From Bog-473 sp963836605 (lineage in GTDB: Bacteria; Actinomycetota; Acidimicrobiia; Acidimicrobiales; RAAP-2), in assembly GCA_963836605.1 (NCBI GenBank), contig CAWIKB010000009.1, positions 62,001 to 126,000 on the forward strand: a stretch of 64,000 nucleotides of DNA, written 5' to 3'. Within the stretch, counting starts at the first letter, position 1, and the number at the start of each line of letters is the position of its first letter. Below, one piece after another: positions 1 through 8,997 of the stretch. The notes beneath the pieces were generated by a model. The model did no database searches, was not told the origin of the DNA, and saw nothing but the letters and a program-made list of their open reading frames with translations. Made by a program: the position numbers and the translations under genes.

Positions 1-2
1 TG

Positions 3-589
<587 letters not shown>

Positions 590-590
<1 letters not shown>

Positions 591-1480
591 TGCGCTCGGG
601 GTTCGTGGCCGTGGTCGGGCGCCCCAACGTCGGCAAGTCGACGCTGGTCAACGTCATGGTGGGGACCAAGGTGTCGATCACGTCCTCGCGTCCCAACACC
701 ACCCGCCACCGCATCCTGGGCGTGCTGCACCGACCCGGCGCCCAGGTCGTCTTCGTCGACACGCCCGGGCTCCATCGTCCCCGCAGCACCCTCGGGGCCC
801 GGCTGAACGAGACGGCCACCAGCGCGCTCAGCGACGTCGACATGATCCTGGTCCTGGTGGACGCCACGGCCCCGGTGGGCCCGGGTGACCGCACCGTGCT
901 CGAACGTGCCCTGCGCGAGGTGCGGCGCGGCGACGACGACGAGGCGCCGGCCCTGACGGTGGTGGTGAACAAAGTGGATAAAGCCAAGGGGGACCAGGTC
1001 ATAGAGCGACTGGTCTCGGTGAAGGCGGCCGTCGAAGCCATCGTCCCGCTGGACTCGGTGGAGTACTTCCCGGTCTCCGCCCGCAGCGGGCGCGGGGTCG
1101 ACGAACTGACGACGCACATCGTGGACTCCCTGGCCGAGGGACCACCCTTCTTCCCCGACGACGTGGTGACCGACACCCCCGAGGCGCTCTGGGTGGCCGA
1201 GCTGGTGCGCGAGCAGCTGCTGTCCCGGACCCGTGACGAGCTACCCCACTCGATCTCCTGCCGGGTCACCGAGTGGGAGTGGCCCCATATCCGCTGCGAC
1301 ATCATTGTGGAGCGGGACTCCCAGAAGGGCATCGTCATCGGCAAGGGGGGCGAGGTCCTCAAAGCGGTGGGCATCGCCGTGCGCGAGACGCTGGCCGATG
1401 GCGCCTACCTGGAGCTCCACGTCAAGGTCGAGAAGCACTGGCAGGACCGCGACGAGATGCTCAACCGCCTGGGCTACTGA
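590..1480 (+). CDS. era: GTPase Era
   Basis: Era is an essential GTPase that binds 16S rRNA near its 3' end and acts in 30S maturation. The protein has 296 residues, the normal length. G1 is GRPNVGKST (residues 10-18), G3 is DTPG (57-60) and G4 is NKVD (127-130). The C-terminal KH RNA-binding domain carries IGKGGEVLKAVG near residue 250. The open frame extends upstream of 590, but the ATG at 590 places MRSGFVAVVGRPNVGKS exactly as in the family and overlaps the corC stop by one base, so it is chosen. The last 20 bases overlap the convergent helicase gene. Confidence 0.97.
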
Positions 1481-3680
1481 CCGGCCCGGCGGCTGGCTCC
1501 GGCCCTTTCTGGGCCAGCGCCCGGCGCAGGAACTCGGCCACCTGTCCGCGCTCGACGGTGCGCCGCATCGGTGGGAGCGCCGCCAGGAGGACGTCGCGGT
1601 AGCTGGCGGTGGCCAGGCGCGGATCGAGGACGGCGACCACGCCCCGGTCCTCGGCGGTGCGGATGAGCCGCCCCGACCCCTGGGCCAGCAGGGTGGCCGC
1701 ACGGGGGAGGTCGACCAGGGAGAAGGCACGGCCACCCGCCCGAGCCCGCCGGGCCTGCAGGAGCGGGTCGTCGGGGCGTGGAAAGGGCAGGCGGTCCAGG
1801 GTGACCAGGGACAGGGCGCGACCGGGGATGTCGACCCCCTGCCAGAAGCCCAGGGTGGCGAAGAGGCACGAGGTCTCGTCCTCGGCGAACTCGGCCAGGA
1901 GACGCCCCTTGGGCAGATCGCCCTGGAGCAGGAGGGCGTAGGGCAGGTCGGGGGCCAGCGCGGCGGCCGCCGCCTCCGTGGCCCGGCGACTGGTGAACAG
2001 GGCCAGCGTGCGACCACCGGCGGCGGCGATCAGAAGGGCCAGCTCCTCGTGAAGGGCGGACTCGGCCTCAGGGGCCCGGCGGTCGGGAAGGTGGCGGGCC
2101 ACAAAGAGCAGCGCGTGGGCGCGATAGTCGAAGGGGCTGCCCACGTCCTGCTGCGCGGTGGCGAACCGGTCCAGGCCCACCCGCTCGATCAGGCGGGGCG
2201 GCACGGTGGCGCTGGTGAGGACGGCCGTGACCTCGCCCCACAGAGCCGCGGCCAGGGGAGGCCCCACGTCGATGGGCGAGAGGCGGAGCCGGGGGTTGCG
2301 ACGGGACCCGTCGACCCACGCCACCTCGCCCTCGTTGCGGCCCAGCAGCCGGTGCAGGTCGTCGGCCAGGTTGGCGGCGGACCCGACGGCCCTGGTCTTG
2401 CGGCTGGCCCGCTCCGGGGACCCGCCTTCCCCGCCGAGGAGCGTCGGATCGGGATCACGGCGCCGCAGCGCGTCGACCACCCGCCGGGCCAGATCACCGC
2501 AGCGGGCCAGCAGATCGGCCAACGGGCGATCGTCGACCGGGGGATCCGCGTCCTCATGGAGGACCCGGGTCCCCACCCGGTCCGCCAGGAGCTGCCCCAG
2601 CTCGTCGCCGGCACTGGCCAACGAGGTCAGCCGATCGGTGTCGCCCTCGCGCACCAGCGGGCGGGCTGCCGCGGCGAGGGCCCGGAATCGGCCCGGGGTG
2701 ACCTCGGCCCCCAGGGCCGAGGTCATCACCTCTTCGAGCTCGTGGGTCTCGTCGAAGACGACCACGTCGTGATCGGGCAGCACCGAACTGCCGCTGGCCA
2801 GATGGGCCCCGTACAGGTGGGTGTTGACCACCACGACGTCGGCGGCCGCGGCCTGGTCACGCGCCGCCTCGGCAAAGCACCGGTTGCCCGAAGGGCAATT
2901 GAAGGCCCCCGGGCACTCCCGGGGCCCGACGCTCACCATGCCCCAGGCCCGGGAGCTGGGTTCAAAGCGCAAGTCGGCCCGGTCGCCGCTGGACGTCCTC
3001 TCCGACCAGGCCAGCAACGTGCGCACCTCGTCGACCAGGCCCTCGGGGGCGCGGTCGGTGGTCCCAGGACCCCCCGCCTGGCTCCCCGCCCGCCCCCCTG
3101 TCTGACCCCCCGCCTGGCTCCCGGCCAATCGCTCACCCCCACCCTCGGCCGCCATATCGCTCCCGGAGCTCTCACTCTCGCCCAGGTCCGGCTGGATCCC
3201 GCCCTGCCCCACCTCGGCCACCCGCTGTCGGCAGATGTAATTGCTGCGGCCCTTGAGCACGGCAAAGGAGATCGGCGCACCGAGCCCGGCGGCCACCAGG
3301 GGCAGGTCCTTGTCCGCCAGCTGGTCCTGGAGAGCCTTGGTGGCCGTGGCCACCACCACCTTCTTGCCACTGAGCACGGCGGGGACGAGATAGGCCAGCG
3401 ACTTCCCCGTTCCGGTCCCCGCCTGTATCACCAGATGCTCCCCGGTCACCAGGGATGCGCCGACGGCCCGGGCCATCTCCTGTTGCTGGGGCCGCTCCTC
3501 GCCACCGACCAGTTGCGCGGTGACCGTGGCCAGGGCCTCGACGGCGGCCCGGCCGGCCTCGACCGCCTCTGCCTCGACTCCGCTCTCGACTTCGGCCTCC
3601 ACCTCGGTATCGAACCCGCTCTCGGCCTCGCCATCGACTCCGGTGGAGGCGTCTCGCTCGCCATCCCATTCCTGATCCAC
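1461..3680 (-). CDS. DinG/XPD-type ATP-dependent helicase
   Basis: A superfamily 2 helicase of 739 residues with a GTG start, divergent from uppS. Walker A is AGTGTGKS (residues 87-94) and the DEAH box is the variant DETH (310-313). Four cysteines (about 150, 256, 262, 268) sit between them, as in the 4Fe-4S domain of XPD/DinG enzymes, which unwind DNA 5' to 3' and resolve R-loops or damage structures. Between Cys150 and Cys256 lies a low-complexity Gly/Gln/Ser insert (about 160-210) with the unit GSQAGG twice. The first 45 residues are acidic and not family-like, so the true start could be further in. The 3' end overlaps era by 20 bases, convergent. Confidence 0.9.
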   Translation of the reverse strand: MDQEWDGERDASTGVDGEAESGFDTEVEAEVESGVEAEAVEAGRAAVEALATVTAQLVGGEERPQQQEMARAVGASLVTGEHLVIQAGTGTGKSLAYLVPAVLSGKKVVVATATKALQDQLADKDLPLVAAGLGAPISFAVLKGRSNYICRQRVAEVGQGGIQPDLGESESSGSDMAAEGGGERLAGSQAGGQTGGRAGSQAGGPGTTDRAPEGLVDEVRTLLAWSERTSSGDRADLRFEPSSRAWGMVSVGPRECPGAFNCPSGNRCFAEAARDQAAAADVVVVNTHLYGAHLASGSSVLPDHDVVVFDETHELEEVMTSALGAEVTPGRFRALAAAARPLVREGDTDRLTSLASAGDELGQLLADRVGTRVLHEDADPPVDDRPLADLLARCGDLARRVVDALRRRDPDPTLLGGEGGSPERASRKTRAVGSAANLADDLHRLLGRNEGEVAWVDGSRRNPRLRLSPIDVGPPLAAALWGEVTAVLTSATVPPRLIERVGLDRFATAQQDVGSPFDYRAHALLFVARHLPDRRAPEAESALHEELALLIAAAGGRTLALFTSRRATEAAAAALAPDLPYALLLQGDLPKGRLLAEFAEDETSCLFATLGFWQGVDIPGRALSLVTLDRLPFPRPDDPLLQARRARAGGRAFSLVDLPRAATLLAQGSGRLIRTAEDRGVVAVLDPRLATASYRDVLLAALPPMRRTVERGQVAEFLRRALAQKGPEPAAGPVSSPGG

Positions 3681-3720
3681 GCCCTGATCATGCCCGCACG
3701 GGCTGACGAGGCCGGCGCGG

Positions 3721-3726
3721 TAGGTT
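3721..3726 (+). promoter_or_regulatory. -10-like box for leaderless uppS
   Basis: TAGGTT sits exactly six bases before the GTG start of uppS. No Shine-Dalgarno sequence fits between them, so transcription probably begins at the start codon and the mRNA is leaderless. The same spacing recurs before glyS and dnaG, and nearly so before the marR gene. Confidence 0.5.
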
Positions 3727-3732
3727 CAGCAC

Positions 3733-4485
3733 GTGGCCACACCCGTCCCCGACCTGGGCGTCGATCCGGTTCCCGACGACCTCGACCGCACGCGGGTCCC
3801 GGTGCACGTGGCCTGCGTCATGGACGGGAACGGTCGCTGGGCCAGCGCCCGTGGCCTGCCCCGGACCGAGGGTCACGCCGCCGGTGAGGAGGCCCTGCTC
3901 GATGTGGTCAACGGGGCCCTCGAGATCGGAGTGCGCTGGCTTACGCTCTACGCCTTCTCGACCGAGAACTGGCGGCGGCCGGCGGACGAGGTGCGCTACC
4001 TCATGGGCTTCAACGAGTCGCTGCTCATGCGCCGCCGCGACGAGCTGAACGAGAAGGGCGTGCGCATCCGTTTCGCCGGGCGGCGGGACTGGCGGGTGCC
4101 GCGCCGGGTCCTGCGGCGTATGGACGAGTCGATCGAGCTGACCGAGCACAACCGCCGGATGACCATGACCATGGCGTTCAACTATGGCGGCCGGGCCGAG
4201 ATCGTCGATGCCGTGAAGGCACTGGTGGCCGAGGGGGTCGCCCCGGACAAGGTGAGCGAGAAGGCCATCCGGCGCCATCTCTACTTCCCCGACATGCCCG
4301 ACCCGGACCTGGTCGTCCGCACGTCGGGCGAGACGCGGATCTCGAACTTCTTGCTCTGGGAGATCGCGTACAGCGAATTGATCTTCCCCGATGTGCTCTG
4401 GCCCGACATGCGACGGGGACACCTGTACGAGGCGGTCATCGAGTACCAGCGGCGGGTGCGCCGCTTCGGTGCCGTGAACCCGTGA
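3733..4485 (+). CDS. uppS: Isoprenyl (undecaprenyl) diphosphate synthase
   Basis: A cis-prenyltransferase of 250 residues that condenses isopentenyl diphosphate units on an allylic primer to make the polyprenyl carrier lipid for cell-wall synthesis. The catalytic motif MDGNGRWASARGL lies at residues 30-42 (Asp31), and RTSGETRISNFLLW near the C terminus matches the diphosphate-binding and dimer region. The GTG at 3733 is chosen because a -10-like box lies six bases upstream and the N terminus is the usual length. It is followed by tandem repeats, a small membrane gene and recO. Actinobacteria often have two such enzymes of different chain length; the product length here is unknown. Confidence 0.94.
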   Translation: MATPVPDLGVDPVPDDLDRTRVPVHVACVMDGNGRWASARGLPRTEGHAAGEEALLDVVNGALEIGVRWLTLYAFSTENWRRPADEVRYLMGFNESLLMRRRDELNEKGVRIRFAGRRDWRVPRRVLRRMDESIELTEHNRRMTMTMAFNYGGRAEIVDAVKALVAEGVAPDKVSEKAIRRHLYFPDMPDPDLVVRTSGETRISNFLLWEIAYSELIFPDVLWPDMRRGHLYEAVIEYQRRVRRFGAVNP

Positions 4486-4550
4486 CAATGAGGTAGATCG
4501 TGAAAATGAGTAGATCGTGAAAGTGAGTAGATCGTGACACTGGGGAGATG
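4482..4550 (+). repeat. Four tandem copies of a 17-base unit
   Basis: Starting at the uppS stop codon, the unit GTGAAAATGAGTAGATC is repeated four times: 4482-4499 (18 bases, one inserted G), 4500-4516, 4517-4533 and a diverged copy at 4534-4550. Each copy carries GTGA and a possible ATG or GTG. The last copy ends at the ATG of the next gene, so the array fills the whole uppS-to-4548 gap. Confidence 0.85.
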
Positions 4551-4871
4551 AGGATGAGCCGGGTTGCGCTGGCCGGCGGGGCCCTGGTCGTGGCCGGGCT
4601 CATCGTGCTGGTCGCCATCGGCTTCCACGACGCCCTGACCCCTCTGCTCACCATCGCCGCCCTGGTCATCCTCATCGGCGGGGGCAATCTCCTCTACGGC
4701 AAGAACTCGCACGGGGCCATGGCCCAGGCCCGCACCCGTCCGGCCCAGGAGGCGCAGAATCGGGCCATCGACGAGGCGCGGCGCCGGGCCGCCGACGAGG
4801 AGCAGCGCCGAGCCGTCGACGAGGTGCAGAACCGGGCCCTCGACCAGGGGACCGAGGGGTACGAGGGGTGA
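4548..4871 (+). CDS. Small two-helix membrane protein with charged repeat tail
   Basis: A 107-residue protein I do not recognise. Two hydrophobic helices (about residues 6-25 and 31-50) are followed by a hydrophilic tail in which an Ala/Arg/Asp/Glu unit (such as NRAIDEARRRAADEEQRRA) recurs about every 8 to 10 residues, probably a cytoplasmic helix or coiled coil. The start may be the ATG at 4548 or the in-frame ATG at 4554; GGGGAG just upstream suits the latter better. The stop overlaps the recO GTG (GTGA), so it is coupled to recO. The position between uppS and recO gives no functional clue. Confidence 0.7.
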   Translation: MRMSRVALAGGALVVAGLIVLVAIGFHDALTPLLTIAALVILIGGGNLLYGKNSHGAMAQARTRPAQEAQNRAIDEARRRAADEEQRRAVDEVQNRALDQGTEGYEG

Positions 4872-5602
4872 GCCTCTTCCGGGACACCGGGGTGGTGCTG
4901 CGCACGTACCGTCTCGGCGAGGCCGATCGCATCATCGTGTTCCTGACCGAGCGCCACGGCAAGGTGCGGGCCGTGGCCAAGGGGGTGCGGCGGACGCAGA
5001 GCAAGTTCGGGGCCCGTCTCGAGCCGTTGACCCACGTGGACCTCCTCCTGTGGCAGGGGCGCAGCGATCTCGACATCGTCAACCAGGTCGAGGTCATCGA
5101 CACCTTTCGCCACGTGCGGGAGGATCTCTCCCGCGTGCCCAAGGGGATGGCGCTGCTCGAGGTGACCGACCAGATGGCCCAGGAACGCCACCCCGACCCG
5201 CGGCTCTACGCCATGCTGGTGGGCGCCCTCCGGGCACTGTCGGATACCGGGACCGACCCCACCCTGCTGGCGCCGGCGTTCTTCCTCAAGGCCCTCGTAC
5301 TCGAGGGTGCCGCCCCCGTGCTCGATGCCTGTGCCTCCTGCGGGGAGCCCGACGGCTCCGTCGAACTGGTCGCCTTCGACCTGAGCGAGGGCGGGACGCT
5401 GTGTCGACGGTGTCGTCGGGGACGGCCGATGAGTGCGGCCGCCCTGGCCCTGCTCCGCCGCATCCTCGGCGGCGACCTGGCTTCCGTGCTGGCCGGGCCC
5501 CCGTCCGTCGGGGCCGACGAGGTGGCCGAGTTGGCGACCGAGGCCATGGAGGTGCACCTCGATCGCCGGATCCGCTCGGTGCGCTCTGCGGCCGGGCTCT
5601 GA
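4868..5602 (+). CDS. recO: DNA repair protein RecO
   Basis: RecO (244 residues) anneals single strands and, with RecR, loads RecA on SSB-coated DNA in the RecF pathway. The N-terminal OB fold begins at DTGVVLRTYRLGEADRI with the typical KGVRRTQSKFGARLEP segment. The C-terminal helical domain carries a zinc site, CASC (155-158) and CRRC (179-182). The GTG start overlaps the stop of the upstream small gene by four bases. The gene lies 19 bases before hemW on the same strand, so uppS, the small gene, recO and hemW may be co-transcribed. Confidence 0.95.
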   Translation: MSLFRDTGVVLRTYRLGEADRIIVFLTERHGKVRAVAKGVRRTQSKFGARLEPLTHVDLLLWQGRSDLDIVNQVEVIDTFRHVREDLSRVPKGMALLEVTDQMAQERHPDPRLYAMLVGALRALSDTGTDPTLLAPAFFLKALVLEGAAPVLDACASCGEPDGSVELVAFDLSEGGTLCRRCRRGRPMSAAALALLRRILGGDLASVLAGPPSVGADEVAELATEAMEVHLDRRIRSVRSAAGL

Positions 5603-5621
5603 GCTGAGCCGTCACCCGGCC

Positions 5622-6723
5622 ATGACGCCGCCTCCTTTCGGCGTGTACGTGCACGTGCCGTTCTGCCGGGAGCGGTGCGACTATTGCGCCTTCGCCACCT
5701 ACACCGACCGTGACCACCTCATGGAGCGCTACGCGGGCCGCGTGCGGGACCGAGCTGACGCGCCTGGCCGATGCCGGGGCGACGCCGCCGGCCACCAGCG
5801 TGTTCTTCGGCGGTGGCACACCCTCGCGGCTGCATCCCGAGCTCCTGGGCGCCATCCTGGACGCCATTCCCCGCCGTGCCGGCGCCGAGGTCACGGTCGA
5901 GTGCAACCCCGAAGACGCGGACCAGGTGCACCTGGGGGCCTACCGCCACGCCGGCGTGACCCGGGTCTCCTTCGGGCTGCAGTCCACCAAGGCACGCACG
6001 CTGGCCGGCCTGGGACGTCGCCACGTGCCCGATGCGGCCCGACGCATTGCCGATGCCGTCGGTCAGGCCGGCTTCGCCACCTGGAACCTCGATCTGATCT
6101 TCGGCGGTGCCGGTGAGAGCGACCGGGACTGGCGCAGCACGCTCGACGACGTGCTCGCCCTGTCGGCGCCGCCCCCGCACCTGAGTGCCTACGCGCTGAC
6201 GGTCGAATCCGGGACGCCTCTGGCGCGGGACCGGCGCCGCCATCCGGACGAGGACATGCTGGCCCGCCGCTACCACGAGACCGACCGGGTGCTCACCGGA
6301 GCGGGCTACCGGTGGGAGGAGATTTCCAACTGGGCCCTCCCGGGGCACGACTGCCGGCACAACCACCTCTACTGGGACCAGGGGGACTACCAGGGTGTGG
6401 GGTCGGCCGCCCACAGCCACCGGGACGGCGTGCGCTGGTGGAACGTCCGCACGCCGGAGCGCTACATCAACGCGGTGGACCAGGGTCGGACCCCGGTGGC
6501 CGGCAGGGAGGTCCTCACCCCGGCTCAGCGCGACTTCGAAGCACTGGCGCTCGCCCTGCGGACACCACGCGGCGTGCCGTGGGAGGCCCTGGCCCACGAC
6601 GCCGAGCTGGCCCCGCTGATCGACCACCGGGAGGGAAGAGCCGTCCTCACCGTGCGCGGGCGCCTCCTGGCCAACGAGGTCACCGCCAGGCTGCGGGAGG
6701 TCGCCGGCGTGACGGTGCCCTGA
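5622..6723 (+). CDS. hemW: HemW-type radical SAM protein, with a +1 frameshift
   Basis: The first 38 codons (from ATG 5622) are in one frame and carry the radical SAM cluster motif CRERCDYC (Cys15, 19, 22) after VYVHVPF. The remainder, starting at about ACGTELTRLADAG, is in the next frame. The break maps to the GGG run at 5735-5737; removing one G gives a continuous protein of 366 residues, the normal HemW length, including FFGGGTPS, VSFGLQS and the C-terminal HemW domain. HemW is now seen as a heme chaperone, though long annotated as oxygen-independent coproporphyrinogen oxidase. The frameshift is probably an insertion error, since the rest is fully conserved. Confidence 0.88.
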
Positions 6724-6734
6724 AAGCGACCCGG

Positions 6735-6740
6735 TAGTCT
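6735..6740 (+). promoter_or_regulatory. -10-like box for leaderless glyS
   Basis: TAGTCT ends six bases before the glyS ATG and no ribosome binding site lies between. This suggests that glyS has its own promoter and a leaderless transcript, independent of hemW, which stops just upstream. Confidence 0.45.
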
Positions 6741-6746
6741 GCCCCG

Positions 6747-8066
6747 ATGCCCGAAGACCCCCAGGCCGGTGCCGATGACCTGATGGAGAAGGTGATCCGA
6801 CTCTGCCGGCACCGCGGCTTCATCTTCCCTTCCGCCGACATCTACGGGGGCTTTCGCTCCACCTACGACTACGGGCCGCTCGGGGTCAACATGCTGCGGA
6901 ACGTCAAGAACTCGTGGTGGCGGTCCATGGTGCAGCTGCGCGACGACGTGGTCGGCCTTGACGCGGCCATCCTGTCGCCGCCGGCGGTGTGGGAGGCCTC
7001 GGGTCACCTGGCCACCTTCACCGATCCCCTGGTCGACTGCCGGAACTGCCACGAGCGCTGGCGCGCCGACAAGATCGACGGGACCTGCCCCAACTGCGGC
7101 TCGCACGACCTGACCGAGGCCCGCGCCTTCAATCTGATGTTCAAGACCCATGCCGGCCCGGTGGAGGACGAGGGCCACGTGGCCTATCTCCGTCCCGAGA
7201 CGGCCCAGGGCATGTTCACCAACTTTGCCAACGTGCTCAATACGACCCGCAAGAAGCCGCCGTTCGGCATCGCCCAGGTGGGCAAGTCCTTCCGCAACGA
7301 GATCACGCCCCAGAACTTCGTGTTCCGCACCCGCGAGTTCGAGCAGATGGAGATGGAGTTCTTCGTGCCGCCGGCGGAGAGCCCGCAGTGGCACGAGTAC
7401 TGGAAGGCCGAACGCCTGGCCTGGTACATCGAGCTGGGCATTCCCTCCGACCGGCTCCGGCTGCGCACGCACGCACAGGACGAGCTGTCCCACTACGCGC
7501 TGGGCACGGCCGACGTGGAGTTCCACTTCCCCTGGGGCTGGGACGAGCTCGAGGGCATCGCCAACCGGGGCGACTTCGACCTCCTGGCCCACACCAAGGC
7601 CTCGGGTGAGCGGCTGGACTATTTCGACCCGGTCACCAACGAGCGCTACGTCCCCCACGTGATCGAGCCGGCGGCGGGGGCGACGCGGACCATGATGGCC
7701 TTCCTGCTCGCCGCGTACGACGAGGACGAGGTGGGGGGCGAGACCCGCACCGTGCTGCGCCTGCACTGGCGGCTGGCGCCCTACCAGGTCGCGGTGCTGC
7801 CGCTCTCGAAGAAGGACCCGCTCGAGCCCTTCGCCCGCCAGGTGTTGGCCCGCCTCCAACCGCATTTCATGTGCGACTACGACACCACCCAGGGCATCGG
7901 CAAGCGGTACCGGCGCCAGGACGAAGTGGGCACGCCGTGGTGCGTCACCGTCGACTTCGATTCGCTGGAGGACGACGCGGTGACCGTGCGCGACCGGGAC
8001 AGCACCGAGCAGGTGCGGGTGCCCATTGCCGATCTGGTGGCCGAACTGCAGCGTCGCGCCCAATGA
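6747..8066 (+). CDS. glyS: Glycyl-tRNA synthetase, alpha2 type
   Basis: A class II synthetase of 439 residues that charges tRNA-Gly. It is the single-chain (alpha2) form used by actinobacteria, archaea and eukaryotes, not the alpha2beta2 form of most other bacteria. Seen here are IYGGFRSTYDYGPLG near the N terminus, a zinc ribbon (CRNC at 98-101, CPNC at 114-117), class II motif 2 around GKSFRNEITPQ, and a C-terminal anticodon-binding domain starting near APYQVAVLPL. The ATG at 6747 is chosen from the TAGTCT box upstream and the family length. The ABC-2 permease gene converges from 8158. Confidence 0.97.
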   Translation: MPEDPQAGADDLMEKVIRLCRHRGFIFPSADIYGGFRSTYDYGPLGVNMLRNVKNSWWRSMVQLRDDVVGLDAAILSPPAVWEASGHLATFTDPLVDCRNCHERWRADKIDGTCPNCGSHDLTEARAFNLMFKTHAGPVEDEGHVAYLRPETAQGMFTNFANVLNTTRKKPPFGIAQVGKSFRNEITPQNFVFRTREFEQMEMEFFVPPAESPQWHEYWKAERLAWYIELGIPSDRLRLRTHAQDELSHYALGTADVEFHFPWGWDELEGIANRGDFDLLAHTKASGERLDYFDPVTNERYVPHVIEPAAGATRTMMAFLLAAYDEDEVGGETRTVLRLHWRLAPYQVAVLPLSKKDPLEPFARQVLARLQPHFMCDYDTTQGIGKRYRRQDEVGTPWCVTVDFDSLEDDAVTVRDRDSTEQVRVPIADLVAELQRRAQ

Positions 8067-8157
8067 CGTCGGGCGGCGGAGGCCGGTTGTCGCGGCCATC
8101 GTCGTGGCCAGGTGTGAGCGCAGGGTGAACTCCGGCCGTTGAAGCGCATCGGCGCCC

Positions 8158-8997
8158 TCAGCTCGACCGGCGGTACTTCCACACGCTGAGCGGCACGAGG
8201 ACGACGAGGAGCCCGACGATCCAGGCCAAGGCGTACCAGACCGAGCTGGTCGAGTGGTAGTAGCCACCGACCATGAGGGAGCGGGCGGCGTCGACGACGA
8301 TGGAGACCGGCTGGTGTTTGGCGAAGGCCTGGAGCCACCCCGGCATCGTCTGGATCGGCACGAAGGCGGTGGAGGCAAAGGTGAGCGGGATCAAAATGGG
8401 GAAGGCCATGACCTGGGCGGTCTCGCTGTTGGGCGCCGCCAGCCCGATGGCGGCGAAACCCCAGCTCATTGAGTACGCGAACGCCAGCAGGATCAACGCG
8501 CCGAAGATGTAGTCCAGGACGCCCGGCCCGAGGCGGAAGCCGACCGCGAAGGCGACCACGGTCATGATCATTATCACCACGACGTTGCGCACCCCGTCGG
8601 CGGTGGTCCGCCCGGCCAGCACCGCCGAACGGGCCATGGGGAGCGCCCGGAAGCGCTCGATCAGGCCCTTCTGGAGGTCCTCGGACAGACCGACGGCGGT
8701 GCTCACCGCGCCGAACATGACGGCTTGCACGAAGATGCCCGGCATCATGTAGTCCACGTAGGGGACGCCGCCGGGAATCGGGATGGCGCCGCCGAAGACG
8801 TAGCGGAACAGCAGAACGAACATGACGGGCTGCAGGGTGGAGAAGAAGAGCGCCTCGGGGATCCGGGTGTACGCGATCAGGTTGCGCACGCTGACGGTGA
8901 TCATGTCGGTGAACATCCAGCGCAGACGGTGGCCCGTCGGCGCCGGAGCGGTCACGGTCGGGACCGTGACGGACGTCACGCTCGTCACGGTCGTCAT
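8158..8997 (-). CDS. ABC-2 type permease, DrrB-like
   Basis: An inner-membrane permease of 279 residues with about six hydrophobic segments and the ABC-2 pattern of the daunorubicin-resistance DrrB group (RNLIAYTRIPEALFFSTLQP, then FVLLFRYVFGG). It would pair with the ATPase encoded immediately upstream to export a lipophilic compound or lipid. Its ATG overlaps the ATPase stop by four bases, so the pair is coupled. The first 22 residues are a Thr/Val/Ser-rich stretch written by repeated GTCACG-like triplets, absent from most relatives; a downstream start is possible. The substrate is unknown. Confidence 0.9.
   Translation of the reverse strand: MTTVTSVTSVTVPTVTAPAPTGHRLRWMFTDMITVSVRNLIAYTRIPEALFFSTLQPVMFVLLFRYVFGGAIPIPGGVPYVDYMMPGIFVQAVMFGAVSTAVGLSEDLQKGLIERFRALPMARSAVLAGRTTADGVRNVVVIMIMTVVAFAVGFRLGPGVLDYIFGALILLAFAYSMSWGFAAIGLAAPNSETAQVMAFPILIPLTFASTAFVPIQTMPGWLQAFAKHQPVSIVVDAARSLMVGGYYHSTSSVWYALAWIVGLLVVLVPLSVWKYRRSS

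Noticed and set aside
4482..4550. CRISPR-like repeats
   Set aside because: The 17-base units are directly adjacent without spacers, so this is a simple tandem repeat.
5622..6723. Programmed frameshift in hemW
   Set aside because: No slippery heptamer or stimulatory structure is evident, the gene is normally uninterrupted, and similar +1 breaks occur in unrelated genes of the window.
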